DNA of 64,000 nt, from positions 13,607,501 to 13,671,500 of the forward strand of contig NC_092569.1 of NCBI RefSeq assembly GCF_037975245.1. The letters run 5' to 3'. Source of the DNA: Apostichopus japonicus. Lineage: Eukaryota; Echinodermata; Holothuroidea; Aspidochirotida; Stichopodidae. Position 1 is the stretch's first letter. Each line of letters begins with the position of its first letter. Below are positions 1-13,200 of this stretch, piece by piece. The translations under genes and the position numbers were made by a program. The notes below the pieces were generated by a model. The model had not been told where the DNA came from. It did no database searches and saw only the letters and a program-made list of their open reading frames with translations.

Positions 1-2047
1 ACAATTCTGAAAACGTCACTTGGACATCAAAGAAGGTAGTTGTGCTTACTTTAACCAATTAACTGAAAGTTATTCATAGCAACCTACCCCACAATATACC
101 CCATCGTCAAAAAAGAAGACATAATTTATGCAAATAGCACAAACATTAGCATAATTAAATGACATTTATGACGACTGATACTTAGAGAAAACTAAAGGTA
201 GATACATATATCCACAGTTACTGCAGTGTTAGGTAAAATACTCATTGCACTACTTCATTAATACATGCCATTTGACATATTTGCATATTCAAACATTGAA
301 TTGAAATTGATCAATCTTGATTTCCAAGGCTTTTAAGCAACATTTTGAACCAATTTGCTATCTACATTATATTGGTATACTGATATTTTTTAATAAGAAT
401 GAACTTGAAAGTGCAAAGAAAAAAATGATGCTCATTAAAAAATTGTCATTAAACTTCCCAGTCAATTTTGTTTTTAATGATTTGCTTCAACCAATTTTAT
501 CATTAATATATCTACAGTAAGGTAGGTAAATAACCAGTCCCCGCTCTATTCAGAGTCATAACAATGCTTACAATTCGAGTCTATTCATTGCTTCAAATAA
601 CGAGCATATGCGTTTTCAGTGATATTTTGTGAACATTCAATATCTTTTTTTAATTACTTTTCGAATTCATAAAGAGTCTTTCTAGTAACAATAGCAGGTC
701 TGCTTTACCTGGGAATAATAAAAGGTTATCAAGTAAAGCAAATAAACTGCAATTGGAAATGTATTTACTGAATAGAAAGCGAGACGTTTTACGCAAAGCC
801 TTATCTACTGTATAAGTATACGTTATATATTGCTGGAAGATTGATTTATTTTCTAAATGTAAACCTAATTGACAAAAGCTGATCTTCCGTCAATGACGTA
901 ATCACAATATCGTTGTCCATCTCGTGCTCTGATGATGTTGATACTTATTCGATTCGTCTAAGCAGCTTTAAATTAAATACATGTATATACTTGTTGAGAC
1001 AAAGTTACGTAGTCTATATTAAAGACATCACAGCGTTCAACTCGGTCAATCAAAGCCTAACGGAGAACATCAATGACAAGTAGAACGGTCAACTTAGAGC
1101 ATAATGAAGAGAATTAAATTGTTTGAGCTTTTTTAATTTGGCACCAATTATCATCGATACGACGGAGCCAGAAGTATCTATTTTGTCAATATGATAATAA
1201 GAATTATGTATGCCATTTTCTTTCTATTTTATTATTAACAAAATAACAATATGTTTAGACTTTTTTAAGTCTCCCGTAGAGTTGTCAGGCTGTATTGGTC
1301 GATAGGTTTGGGCCTACATACATAGAGAACATTCTGTTCTGTTCTAAGTTTGTTTCTGTTCGGTTAACTATGTAGAATTCCACTTTTCTATATCACATCA
1401 TTCTTTGACATACTGCAGCAGTTTATAAGTTTTGCTAATGGCTTAAATTGTCAACCTTGTAAAATTTTCTCCCTTTAAAACTTAATTCACAAGCAACTTC
1501 AACTGTCAATATCTCAAAAACGGTACACAGGAATTTAATGCAAAGTTCATCAGAATGCTTAGATTATGTTCCTCTTTAATATATCAAAGATAAATTTTGA
1601 CCTGGACTATTCTTTTAAGTGAGTACTTAGTACTTACATACACTGAGTCATCCCATTACATACAGCTTGCAAATGAAATTGTTGTGACTTTCCTCTGAAG
1701 TATTGTGCATCCATTTTTCAGAGCCCATTGTCTTACGGGAGGGAGGGTTAAGGCACAGGCACAAAATACAGGCCACAAGTATCAAAGCCCAGTACTAGTT
1801 TATACAGTTACTTGAAAGTCAAAAGGTAATTTCAGGATATATTTAATTGTACATAGCAGTTTTAAATGGTCTTACTTTGGTCTCTTATATTAAAATTGTG
1901 CTTGATATTCTTGATGGCTTTCACTTATGATCAACACATTGAGGTCTTCTAGTACCTGTCTTTGTCCACTTTCTGTGGTCAATGGTTTGTCGGTTCTGTG
2001 ATGGTTTTTTCTGATATCATTCTTGCCATTTTCTTTCTCGGGGTCAG
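1..2047. other. AT-rich non-coding DNA, no gene recognised
   Basis: No coding exon, RNA gene or clear transposon was recognised on either strand. Only short spurious frames occur. The 3' end must hold the intron preceding the PPIL3 exon, because a splice acceptor closes it at 2046-2047. The exon carrying the PPIL3 start codon was not found here. Confidence 0.5.
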
Positions 2048-2175
2048 TCTGTAACCCTGCATACAGACGTCGGTGACATCAAGATGGAGGTCTTCTGTCA
2101 TAAAGTACCAAAAGCATCGGAAAATTTCCTAGCTCTCTTCGCCAGTGGTTATTGCGATGGCTGTAAATTTCACAG
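2048..2175 (+). CDS. PPIL3: PPIL3 (cyclophilin-like 3), single internal coding exon
   Basis: Translation in the frame starting at 2048 gives SVTLHTDVGDIKMEVFC, then ENFLALFASGYCDGCKFHR. This is the N-terminal strand and helix of the PPIL3 cyclophilin family, peptidyl-prolyl isomerases associated with the spliceosome. The exon is bounded by a CAG acceptor at 2045-2047 and a GTGAGT donor at 2176, and it ends two bases into the Arg codon. It should begin directly after the initiator Met, so the ATG would lie on an upstream exon. The next expected block (the NIKGF...TGDPTG region with catalytic residues) was not found between here and the transferrin gene at 4229. It may therefore be an orphan duplicated exon, or the transferrin gene may sit in a very long PPIL3 intron. 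Confidence 0.8.
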
Positions 2176-2895
2176 GTGAGTTTCCATGTCAGTTATTATT
2201 GCCAAGTTTTTTTTTTTTTGGGGGGGGGATGGGGGTGAGGGAGGTGGTCATGTGCCCTTTGGGTAAAAAACCTTGAATTAAGAGAGAAACTACCCTTCCT
2301 TCAGTTTTCTAAGTTAACAGTAAGATTTTGTTACTTAAAAGAACACTCAAACATAGTCAAATAGCCTTTTTTTATATCTCAAGAAGTAAAAAAATCTAAA
2401 GGATCTATATCTAACTACACAAACCTGGTATACAGTTTCCATATTGTCATAGTATGTTACCAAAATTATGTGGTTACTATCAATTTTTATTTATGTAGCG
2501 CCATCTATTAATGCATTAAGGTAGCATACGCCCATTAAAAGCCCCATTGACTTATACACACTAAATCACGAAAAGTAATGTGGTCTCTAAGTCTAGATAG
2601 AAGTTTTCACTCTATAACATGTAGATACTCAACAGTACAGATGCCCCTACATGAGCTGCAGTATTGGTAAACCTTCTTCAGCAATCGTCAGTGATATATA
2701 CAAATATTCAATGCATGTAAATTGTTTCAATACCGCTCTCCCACCCCTCTCCTACCCCTCTCCACCCAGCATTGAAACCTGCTCCACCATACGTCATTGA
2801 TATATGTAAACGGTCGATGCATATACATTTACATACATAATTGCTTCGATTGAAAACATGATATAGGGGATCTAGCCTGGAAGAAGGATGGTGGG

Positions 2896-3178
2896 GTTTC
2901 TTTCTTTCTTTCTTCCTCCTTCTCCTTCTCCTTCTCCTTCTCCTTCTCCTTCTCCTTCTCCTTCTCCTTCTCCTTCTCCTTCTCCTTCTCCTTCTCCTTC
3001 TCCTTCTCCTTCTCCTTCTCCTTCTCCTTCTCCTTCTCCTTCTCCTTCTCCTTCTCCTTCTCCTTCTCCTTCTCCTTCTCCTCCTCCTCCTCCTCCTCCT
3101 CCTCCTCCTCCTACTCCTCCTACTCCTCCTCTCCTCCTCCTCCTCCCCTCCTCCTCCTCCTCCTCCTCCCCTCCTCCA
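2896..3178. repeat. Pyrimidine microsatellite (TTTC)n-(CCTTCT)n-(CTC)n
   Basis: A short TTTC run changes into about 165 bp of perfect CCTTCT hexamers and then into interrupted CTC triplets. Poly-Arg and poly-Ser/Pro reading frames across it are artefacts of the repeat. Confidence 0.95.
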
Positions 3179-4228
3179 TGCCTTCTTCTTCCCGACGTTG
3201 ATAAAATGGACTGGTGTCAGTAAATAGACGATACACAAGAACATTTGTCTTTAACATTTGAACGCCTTTAAACGCAGACGTCACTACAGGGGATTCCCCA
3301 GAAGAATACCATTTTTTTGGTAACATTATAGCACTTGCCTTGGGGTTAAGGTTACCTTATACAATAGAGATATAGAACGCCCTCAACCCATGTGACTATT
3401 TTGCAGGTGAAAGTTCATAGTCTAGATTCGTTGCCATCTCTATAGGTAAAAACATGTTCCTGCTGTATATACGTGATTGTACCATTGAAGGTGTCCCTCT
3501 GTTCATATTGGTGTTATTTCACATCCTATATTGGTGCTTAAAGGGTGTGAAGACTCGCGCAAGAAAAAACGTAGAAACGTTTAATATTATTAATATGACT
3601 ATAAATATAAAGGTTTATATTAATTTTTAACAAATTATTAAAGATGAGGAGCGAATCGAATAATTAAATCATTGATTCAATCATTTGTATTTTCCAATTT
3701 GGTGAAAGAAAATAGGACGGTATCTTAGTTTGCTCACCGAAATATGATCTGTTTATGGGTATCATGCTGCAAAAATGTTGCAAGTAACAAATGTTAATCG
3801 TATTTATCCGCACGACTCGCCTCTAACATGAACCCAGCAATGCGTTGGTCTGTAAACAGACCAAGGGGCAAAAAGTGGATGATCAAGATACCTTGCTATG
3901 TTATCTAACGGTTATAAAGATACCACGACAACAACAATTCCAGAAATCTAGGAATGGATTATCTTCCGTTTCCAGGTAAGCGAGCTCTATCGAGGAAAAC
4001 GTGTGGGTTAAGAAAAAATAACAAAATAGAATGTCGTTAATTTTTGTAGCCATGTGAACTGGATCTTACTTTTCGTAAGATCACGAAAAACATTAAAAGT
4101 GATGTACAGGTTCCGTGATGCCGACACTTGCGCTCCAACAGCAGCTAGAAGATATCGCACGGAGACCCAGGCTCACCCAGACATCAGAATTAAAGACCCG
4201 CGTCGATGACAAGAGTAAAACTGACAAA

Positions 4229-4289
4229 ATGATACGTTTATATTTAGCGTTGCTGTTTTTGTTTGGTGCCTGGGCAGAAGAAGCATCTT
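4229..4289 (+). CDS. Transferrin exon 1: signal peptide
   Basis: Encodes residues 1-20 plus the first base of codon 21. The donor is GTGAGT at 4290. A hydrophobic core ([13 protein letters not shown]) and a likely cleavage site near AWA-EE support secretion. Confidence 0.85.
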
Positions 4290-7200
4290 GTGAGTATTTT
4301 CACTCAGATTTCTTCATTTCTTTCTTGTTTGTGTTTCGTTTTCTTCCTCTTCGTTTTGATGCTTTGCAAGTTGTGTTTAAATCTCATATAGGCCTACTAA
4401 ACAATATACTCATATTTTCTCCTATCTAACGATATCTCATTACACGGATATGTGTTAGTATACCTCCAAGGTTAATTGTTGACTTTAAGCAGGATTTCAG
4501 TATCGATATGTGATAGTTCTCAGGTGCGACACAGACCACATTTGAGAACATTTATTGCCTCACGAAAAAAAAAAACCAAAACGTGCAATCAGTACGATTA
4601 CAAATTTGATATTGACAAATCATGTTGAATGTAATGCAATGTTGCACTCCTTTCGTTATATGGAAATAACACGTTTGTTTGACTTGATAGAACATTAGTT
4701 TTGTTTATTAGCAATTATACCATGATACTGTACTGAGGTTATAATATAATAATAATGGGGTTAAAGGAGCGTTCCAGCGTTTTAGCATATTTGAAATTGG
4801 TATAACTTGAAAATCCGAACTAGCTTATGAAACGTTATAGTATTAACTTATTTTTCATGGACTACTTGACAATTCCCTTTTAAAGTCACCCTTTACCACC
4901 ACAGTTTAACCACCGCACCACCCTTGTGTAACGGGGTGTTATTTTCTCTTTTGGAAAGGTATGATCACGTGACCTGATTACATTTTATTTATATTGACTT
5001 CAATAAGATTGGTCCTAAATATTGTAAAGGGTGTTTAATTTTTGTACTTTCTCAATTCTCCATTTTAATTATTATTTCTTATGCCATATATACTGTATAC
5101 AGTTCTACTGTATATTCCCAGTCTAGCTCTCTGTGGGTAAGTAGGTGTGCATTTAGCCACCGGCTAATTTCACTGGGAGATCTTTTCTTATTTTCAAGTA
5201 AGAGTCAGATTCCTGAGTTGTTAGCATCTGACCATCAGTTGTTAGCATGATGTAATGATTAAATGTTAGCATTGCGCAATACCCTGTTACCATGAGCTTG
5301 CTGATAGCATTGCGAAATATCATGTTAGCATGGTGCAATGCTAACAGCTTTTATCAAGTAAAACATAAGTAATTTACTGTACCCCCAGCGGTGGTCACTG
5401 AGGCTAGAAAAGGAGAGGATATTTTGACACAAAAATCTTTCGGACATAATTATTTGAAGACCTCTGATGGTTCACGATTTTGTGCTCTGTGAGCACCGTT
5501 GTAAATACTTGTAAATTTGTTTCGTAGTTTTGTAAAATAGGCCTATGCACATCCGTTTTGTTGTTTCCGAGAAGCGGCGAAAATAAATCAGTAAACTACA
5601 AATTCAGAGAACCCTGTGTATCTGTTGTCTCGTCTGCTGCTGCCTTTCTATATCATCCGTCTTATTCCGGTAACGTTATATCTGGTGGCAGCGGTGGGAT
5701 TTTTCATACCAAGATGGACATTCTGAACAAACCAGCATTAAAAGACTTCTGGCGTGTTGTCGATGAGACGGACAGGGATCCACCAGGCAGTTGAGGACCA
5801 ACTGGGTAAACCAAAGAGACAGCAGAACCTCAGCAAATTGCAGACGCAACGAGACAGTGACCATCAGCAGGGAAGTCAAGAGACTCCACACTGCTGCCCC
5901 TCATACAGTGGCAGCCGCAATTATCTGCATTATCCTCAACCGATCCGAATGTCGGCTACAACAACTTTCAATGAAAGACCAGATACCTATAACGGAAGGT
6001 CTTCGTGGGAAGACTACCTCACCCAGTTCGAACTCATCGCCGAACTCAACCGATGGGACGATTACACAAAGGCAATGTGTCTGACAGCACATTTACAAGG
6101 AGAATGCCGAAGCTGCCCTGGCCAACATCAGCCCAACCTTAAGATGAGGCTTCTACTGTTTGGTTGAAGCATTGAAAAGAAGATTCTGTCTCTAACACCA
6201 ACATGAAATTGTCGGAATACAACCAAAAATAAGGAAGGATGAAACTCTCCCCGAATAAGGACAAGCGGTACGCAGGTTAAGCAAACAGGTCTACCCGAGA
6301 GCCCCACCAGACTTACAAGAAGCATAGCAAGGGACCACTTCTTAGATGCTCTGACAGAACCAGACCTACAATTGGGGTTTACCAGGCCAGACCGTCCACC
6401 CTTGATGATGAAATTAAGGGGGCTATAGAGATTAAGGCTTTTCAAGTTGCCGGGCGCCAACGAGTAGTCCCTGGAAATTGTTAGGAATGTGCAGGCAGGA
6501 GAAAGGGCTAACAGCAACGAGCTTGCAGAACTCCTCAAGTTGATGAATCAACAACTCAGGGTCATGAATGACAAACTTGAGCAGCGCCCATATCAAGGAG
6601 GTCGACGACCCAACGAGACATGAGCAAAGTCCAGTATTTTGGCTGTAAAGGATACGGGTATTACAAAAGTAATTGCCCAAATGAGACTGAGAGAGATGGC
6701 GCAACAAGTGGACCGGGGCCCGGCAGGGAAATAGGAAGTCCAAAAAAGGGTGCCGTGAGAACAGCCTTCAGTAAGCACAAAGACTATGACGGGTTATATA
6801 TGGACACCATCCTCTCTGGAGCAGCAACCCGATTTTTGGTAGACACTGGTGCAATTGTTAGCATTCTACAACCGGAGACATACTTCAAGATTCCTAAGAA
6901 TCAACGGCCACCCTTACAACAGATGAGTGAAGAGATAGCATCCATAGGGATAATAGGGATAGCAACTTTCGTGAGGTGGAGGATGAGAAGCTCGAACATC
7001 AGATTGGCGTAGCAATTATCGACTCTGAAGGACTACTGGGCTTGGACTTCCTGCATAAGTTCATCTTCGTCATAGATGCAAGTCAACATAAATTACAGAT
7101 TGGCTCTATGACGGTTGGCGGGGCAGAAATACAGCAGAAGCCAGTTGTTTGCCGAGTCGCAGTCAGTGAGACTGTGGTGATTCCTCCAGACAGTGATTTG

Positions 7201-10200
7201 GTTACTATGGGAAAGATACATGGGAGTATACCAGCTGAGTCATTGGGACTTGTAGAGCCTGCTTAAATTCTGAGTCAGAAGAAAAATAAAATGGTGGCCA
7301 GTGCGGAAAAGTGGATCCAAGAAGAATTCAAAACACTACAACTGGCAGATGTAGACATCGATGCAATCATCAGATGGAGATGAAAAAGGAGAGGCCGCCC
7401 TAAGAAATGGTTTCCATTGGAAGAAGCACTCTGAAAAACTATTGGTTGAAGTGGGAGGAGCTAATAATCAGACAGAACGTTCTGTATAGAAGATTTCTGT
7501 ACGGGGATGGCTCTATCTGGTGGCAACTAGTATAGTACCGACAGAACTCCAGAACGAAATCATGTACCTCGTACATGATCACCGTTTAACTTGACATTTT
7601 GGATTCAAGACAACGTTGGCACGATAGATGAGAAGATACTACTGGAGTGGCTACAGAAAGTCAGTGGAGCTATATTGCAAGAGTTGCCGTCAATGTTCAG
7701 CCAGAAAAGGCGTACCAAGAAGCCAAAGCTCCTATGAAAACCTATGCAGCAGGATCACCAATGCAACGCTGTGCAATGGACATAATGGGTCCTCTACCAA
7801 TCTCAGAGAGGGGTAACAATTATATCCTGGTTTTACCAGACTATTTTACAAAATGGACAGAAGCATTCCCTATGCCTGATCAGGAAGCAAAAACGGTCTC
7901 TGATATTCTGGTCTAAGAATCATTTTGCAGGTATGGAATACCAAGAGAATTACACACCGACCAAGGAAGACAGTTTGAATATGCCATATTTCAGGAAATA
8001 TGCCAGTTACTGGGCATTGACAAACCAGGCCAACTCCTTATCACCCGCAGTCAGATGGTATGGTACAGAGATTTAATAGAACCTTGGAGAACATGTTAGC
8101 TGCTGTTGGGACCACAGACCAAAGAGACCGAGACACGTGGCTACCGTATCTAACCATGGCCCACAGGTTCGCTGTTCACGAATCCACAGGCTTTTTCACT
8201 AAACGAGTTAATGCTGGGAAGAAATATAACAGTATCAGTATATCTGATAGTTTCTGACCAACCTGATAATGCAGATACACCAGATTAAGTGAATAATGTT
8301 AAACATTTTGTTTTAAGAAACTGTGTGATTGTGTTACACCTTACTCGAGACGAGTAAGTTTTTCAGAGAAGGAGGAAAGTGTAAAGGGTGTTACCCCTTC
8401 ATTTATTCTTACTTTTCCCCATTTTAATTATTGTTCTTATGCTGTACATACTGTATACAGTTCTACTTTAATTCCCCAGTCTGGCTCTCTGTGGGAAAGT
8501 AGGTGTGCATTGAGCCAATGGTTAAATTTTCTGAGGGTTCTTTTCTTATTTTCTTTCCAAAAGCTAGATTTCTGAGTTGTTAGCATCTGACCTTTAGTTG
8601 GTTTGATGTAATACTAACATGTGAGAATTATATTTAATTTATAAATTTATATAATTATAATTGTGCGCAATATCCTATTAGCATTGCGCAATGTTAAAAC
8701 TTGTTTTCATGAGCTAGCTGTTAGCATTGTGAATATCTTGTTAGCATGGTTCAATGATAACAGCTTTTATCGAGTAAACCATTCAGCAATTCACTGTACC
8801 CGCAGTCACTGAGGCTATACAAGGAGAAGATATTTTGACACAAAAATCATTCAGACAGAATTATTTGAAGACCTCTAATGGTCAGGATTTTGTGCTCCAT
8901 GAGCAACGTTGTAAATATATACTTGTAAATTTGTTCAGCTAGTTTTGTAGGATAGACCTATGCACTTAAATTCGTTTTGTTGTTTCCGAGAAGCGGCGAA
9001 AATTAATGCTGTAAACTGCAACTACAGAGAACCCTGTCTATCTGTCGTCTCTTCTGGTGTTGACTTTCTACATCAATCGTCTGTCCTGTAAAAACCTGAG
9101 ACCCCTGCAACGTTACAATCTGTAAAACAGTTTAAAAAAAATGTCATCATAAATAATTGCACGAATATTTTACTACTTTTGAAATGAACAGGAGACATTT
9201 CGACGTAAAATTCGAATTTAAACATTCTGTTTTATTTTGTTTTCATTATGTGCGTGCGTGTGTGTGTGGGTATGGGTATATCCGAATATATGGCACATTG
9301 TATTTTATTTCTGTAAACACTGAAAACAAAGTACATAGTGGATGATCTTCATATTAAGTATGTGAATTCCACATTATTCAGTATAAGAACATATCGTTTT
9401 CTGTTGAGGTCAAAGGTCAACAGGGGACAAAAGTTAAAAAAAAAATGTTATTTCTCTACAGCACCAGAACCACCTGCACGATGGTGCACCATTACCGCGG
9501 CTGAATACGCTAAATGCCTTAGCATGTCACAGGTCTTTGCTGAACACCAGCTTACACCTACTGTACACTGTGTCGAACGACCCACTGTAGAGGTAAGGTT
9601 ACACACACACACACACACACGCGCACACACACACACACACATATACATATATATATATATATATATAACGTATATGTTTGGCCGTGCGGGTCATAACGTC
9701 GAAGCGAAATGCGTACGCAAAATCCTTTACGCGTTTTACCACCTACGGTATCTATGAAGGGCCAGAATCATTGGCTTGTAATACATCTTTAAGTAAAGGC
9801 GATCTTGACGGGAGAAAATGGTGTGGGCGATCGGTCCACCGGGTTAAATAGGTGTCCCGCGAAATATGGAATAAGGAATAATTCATTCTAATTTTCATAA
9901 TATACATAAGGAACAAAAGTGGCAATGGTGACATGATTGTCTCTATGATCCAATGGATAAAGGTGATTAGCACTGCCCCCCCCCCCCCAAAAAAAAAATT
10001 CTCATGATTTTCAATGATTCTTAACCTACCACGGTGGTTTTACTACCTTCCATGAAACACAGCTCCTGGCACCGACAGCCCTTAAAACACAGCCCCTCCC
10101 TCCTGGCACCAACCGCCCATAAAACACAGCCCCCATTTCCTTGCACCGACCGCCCACAAAATACAGCCCCTCCTCCTGGCACCGACAGCCCATTAAAACA

Positions 10201-13200
10201 CAGCCTCTCCCTGCTGACACCGACCGCTCGTAAAACACAGCCCCTCCCATCTGCCACTGCCACTCCACCTCTCCACTTGTTTGATCCTTCTCGAAGACTT
10301 GGGATAATCTGACAAAAGCCATGAAAAACTACATTTGATCAATTTTGGTAATTTCTAGTAGCCCTGGATGAAATGAAGGACAAACTTCTTTTCGTATTTT
10401 ATAATCACAACAGGAATGCCTCATCACTATCCGTGAGGGCGGTGCAGACCTTATCACGCTGGACGGTGGTGACGTCTTTAGAGCTGGCAAAGTCTTTGGT
10501 ATGAAACCTATTATGAAGGAACTTTACTCTGGTGGTAAGTTACGAGTCGGAATAATTACACACAATAGCTAACCCTGAATTGAAGTAGGCGTGGCAATGT
10601 CGCGGCTCCACCCACCCCTCGACCACCCCCCCCCCCCACCAAGAAATAAATCGTTACCACTACAAAATTAAACAGTATCAAATGGTTCACTGTGTAGTTA
10701 ATTATATATAGTCAAGTTTCCAACAAAATGAAGAAAACTGATAAAACCTTTCAATTTTCTGATTTTTTTCTTATATGGCGATAATTTTTGCGAGGCGTTT
10801 AATTATAATTACTTGCAATTATACTGCAGGAGGTGAAATCATTTCAATGGTGAAAGCATCTAAAATGGTTTCAGCTTTATAAATTGAACAATAGCAACCT
10901 GATTGTTAGCAGCTGTACATTGTCTCGGTAGGCTTTGTAAATTTGTTACAAATTAATGAAGAAACGCAAATTGGGCAATGAAGGAAGGAAGGAAGGTCGG
11001 GGAAATTAAGACCAAAGTAATTTCTTACTCCTTCGCTTTCAACCCCTTTTAAACATGTACTTGTGACTCGGTAATACTTCAAACTAGGTGTTACATCATT
11101 GTATAACTACCTTTTTAAAATTTAATTCATGACAATGTTGTAATTGAATTCAAAGAAGAGCGGATGGTATTTCTTTTTAAAGCAATATTGCGTTACTTTA
11201 CCAGGATCAACAGGATATTATGGTATCGCAGTGACACGAGCTACGTACACTAACGTGAGATTGACGAACCTCAAAGGGGCGCATTCTTGCCACACTGGTG
11301 TAGGTCGCACCGCAGGTTGGAATATTCCCGTCGGCTATCTTCTCCAATCTGGTCAGATGAAGTCTAAAGGCTGCAAGGAACACGTGAAATCAGCAGCACA
11401 GTTCTTCAATTCTAGCTGTGCTCCTGGTAAGTCCAATCTTTAAAGACAGAAGGAATAATGAGCGGGTGGGGCGGGGAAAGGAAAAGGGGATAGAGGTCAT
11501 AGGCAAAGTTTCTTTTTTTTTCTCGGTAGAATATAGATAATAGGAAGTCTAAAGACATGTTTTAAGTCAGATCATATATTATGTAATGTAAAATTGTGGT
11601 TAATGTGCCGTAATCAGAAGGTTGACGTGTGGATTAGGAGAGGGAAATATTTAAAGATAATCATGAAGCGATGATGTTTGTTCTTAAAGAAGCCATCGTT
11701 CTATCACTAGGCCTATGGTATAATAGTCTTCGAATCATATTGGGTTTCTGTAGTGTATACTTATTCGGCTAGTTTCATTCAATGCTCTCAGTCTATAGCT
11801 GTGCTCTCCTGCACAAGGGGAAGGGTAAGGATTAAAAGCTCATCTTTCATCGATTTTGCTATTATTTTATCCTTCAATGTATTATGTCTCTGTTAAGCCT
11901 ACGTGCTTTACAACACTTCAGTTAATATTATTATTCGAACATACATGCAAATACCATATAACGCACGCTGTAGCGTTTCTATTAGGCTACTGTGTACATT
12001 ATGACAATGGATATAAGTCGGCTGGTGTTATTTGACACGACACATGAATGATTTGGAGAATTTCTAATATATTCAGTAATTTAATCTTTTTGACAGGTGC
12101 CAGATTGGCCATCAATAATCCCTACAATGATGACGTAGATAATCTATGTGATCTCTGTAGCGGAGACTGCGGTCGTGATGCAGACACTGAACCCTATAAC
12201 GGCTACTCGGGAGCTTTACGGTGAGCTACGAAACGTTAAAATGCTCCCGTCCCATCTTCTTCTTATCCTCCTCTAACTCCTCAACCTTGACAAGATCAGT
12301 TGAGGAAACTATACATCCTTGTTGACAAGCTTAGGTGTAAACGTGAGGCATAAGTCATAAATGTCTATACCATCCCCTGTCTTCCAATCTCTCGTCTTTC
12401 TTCCTCAGACAGGACGTCATCGGAAACGTATTAAATGTTCCTTCTCCTTGAGTTTCTCCTACAGATTCATCTTCTTGTATATATCTTCTGGTGGGGGGGG
12501 GGGTGATTGCAAGTTCAAGGGAGGGCGTATTGGGAGGGATGAGAGATATGACACACTTAACACTATTAATTTGCTCCAGTAGAATTCGATTTAGAGTTTA
12601 TTACATTTCAGTCTGATTAAGTCAAAACCATTCCTTGATCAATCTAACAATTGGGATTCACACCTTGAAATATCCATTTTTGTTTCCATAGAATTATGTT
12701 TGTGGTGGAGAATGGTCGGAAGGTAGAATGTTTTAAAGGGAAATACCGACAGCAAAATAACATATGATTGAATTGCATATGTAGACAGAACCATTCCAAA
12801 TGCTGATATATATATATATATAGGTAGAAGACCTGGGTCGCATCAGTTCAAGTCTGAAATTTAAACTAAACAAATAAACAGATATAACATATTAATTGTA
12901 ATTACAAAACATTACATTGCGCACCACACAAAGACAACGGAAATATTTGCATTAAGTTGACCATTTTTTGGTGACGCTCTCCATGGCGGCACATCATCAC
13001 AACATGCAGACACTAATGAAACGTGATACCTTGTTATCTTTATCTGGACCTGAGATGTCCACTGTGTTGTGGGTATTGACCGTAGCTGCATGTATTGACT
13101 GTACACTAGTGTCTAATTACCAAAGGTGGCAAGCTGTGTGTATATTTTCTGGGACCGATGGTGGTGTCTAACACTTCAGTTACATCTCATTCGAAACTAT

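Larger units (their letters stand above)
5023..9117 (+). mobile_element. Degenerate Ty3/gypsy-like LTR retrotransposon in transferrin intron 1
   Basis: Two similar, directly repeated LTRs (5023-5680 and 8380-9117) both start TGTAAAGGGTGTT and share long blocks. A polypurine tract (AGAGAAGGAGGAAAG) stands immediately before the right LTR, and TGGTGGCAGCGGTGGGA just after the left LTR is a plausible primer-binding site. Between them are gag, protease and integrase remnants in that order. Most of the reverse transcriptase and RNase H region is missing around 7270-7600. No convincing target duplication was seen. Confidence 0.88.

Noticed and set aside
2708-3244. Poly-Arg and poly-Ser-Pro frames
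   Set aside because: Produced by the CCTTCT/CTC microsatellite; no conserved sequence flanks them.
4115-4228. In-frame 38-codon extension upstream of transferrin
   Set aside because: It would bury the signal peptide; the downstream ATG starts a proper leader, so this part is taken as 5'UTR.
5023-9117. Retroviral envelope gene in the LTR element
   Set aside because: Integrase remnants run almost to the right LTR; no envelope-like frame is present.
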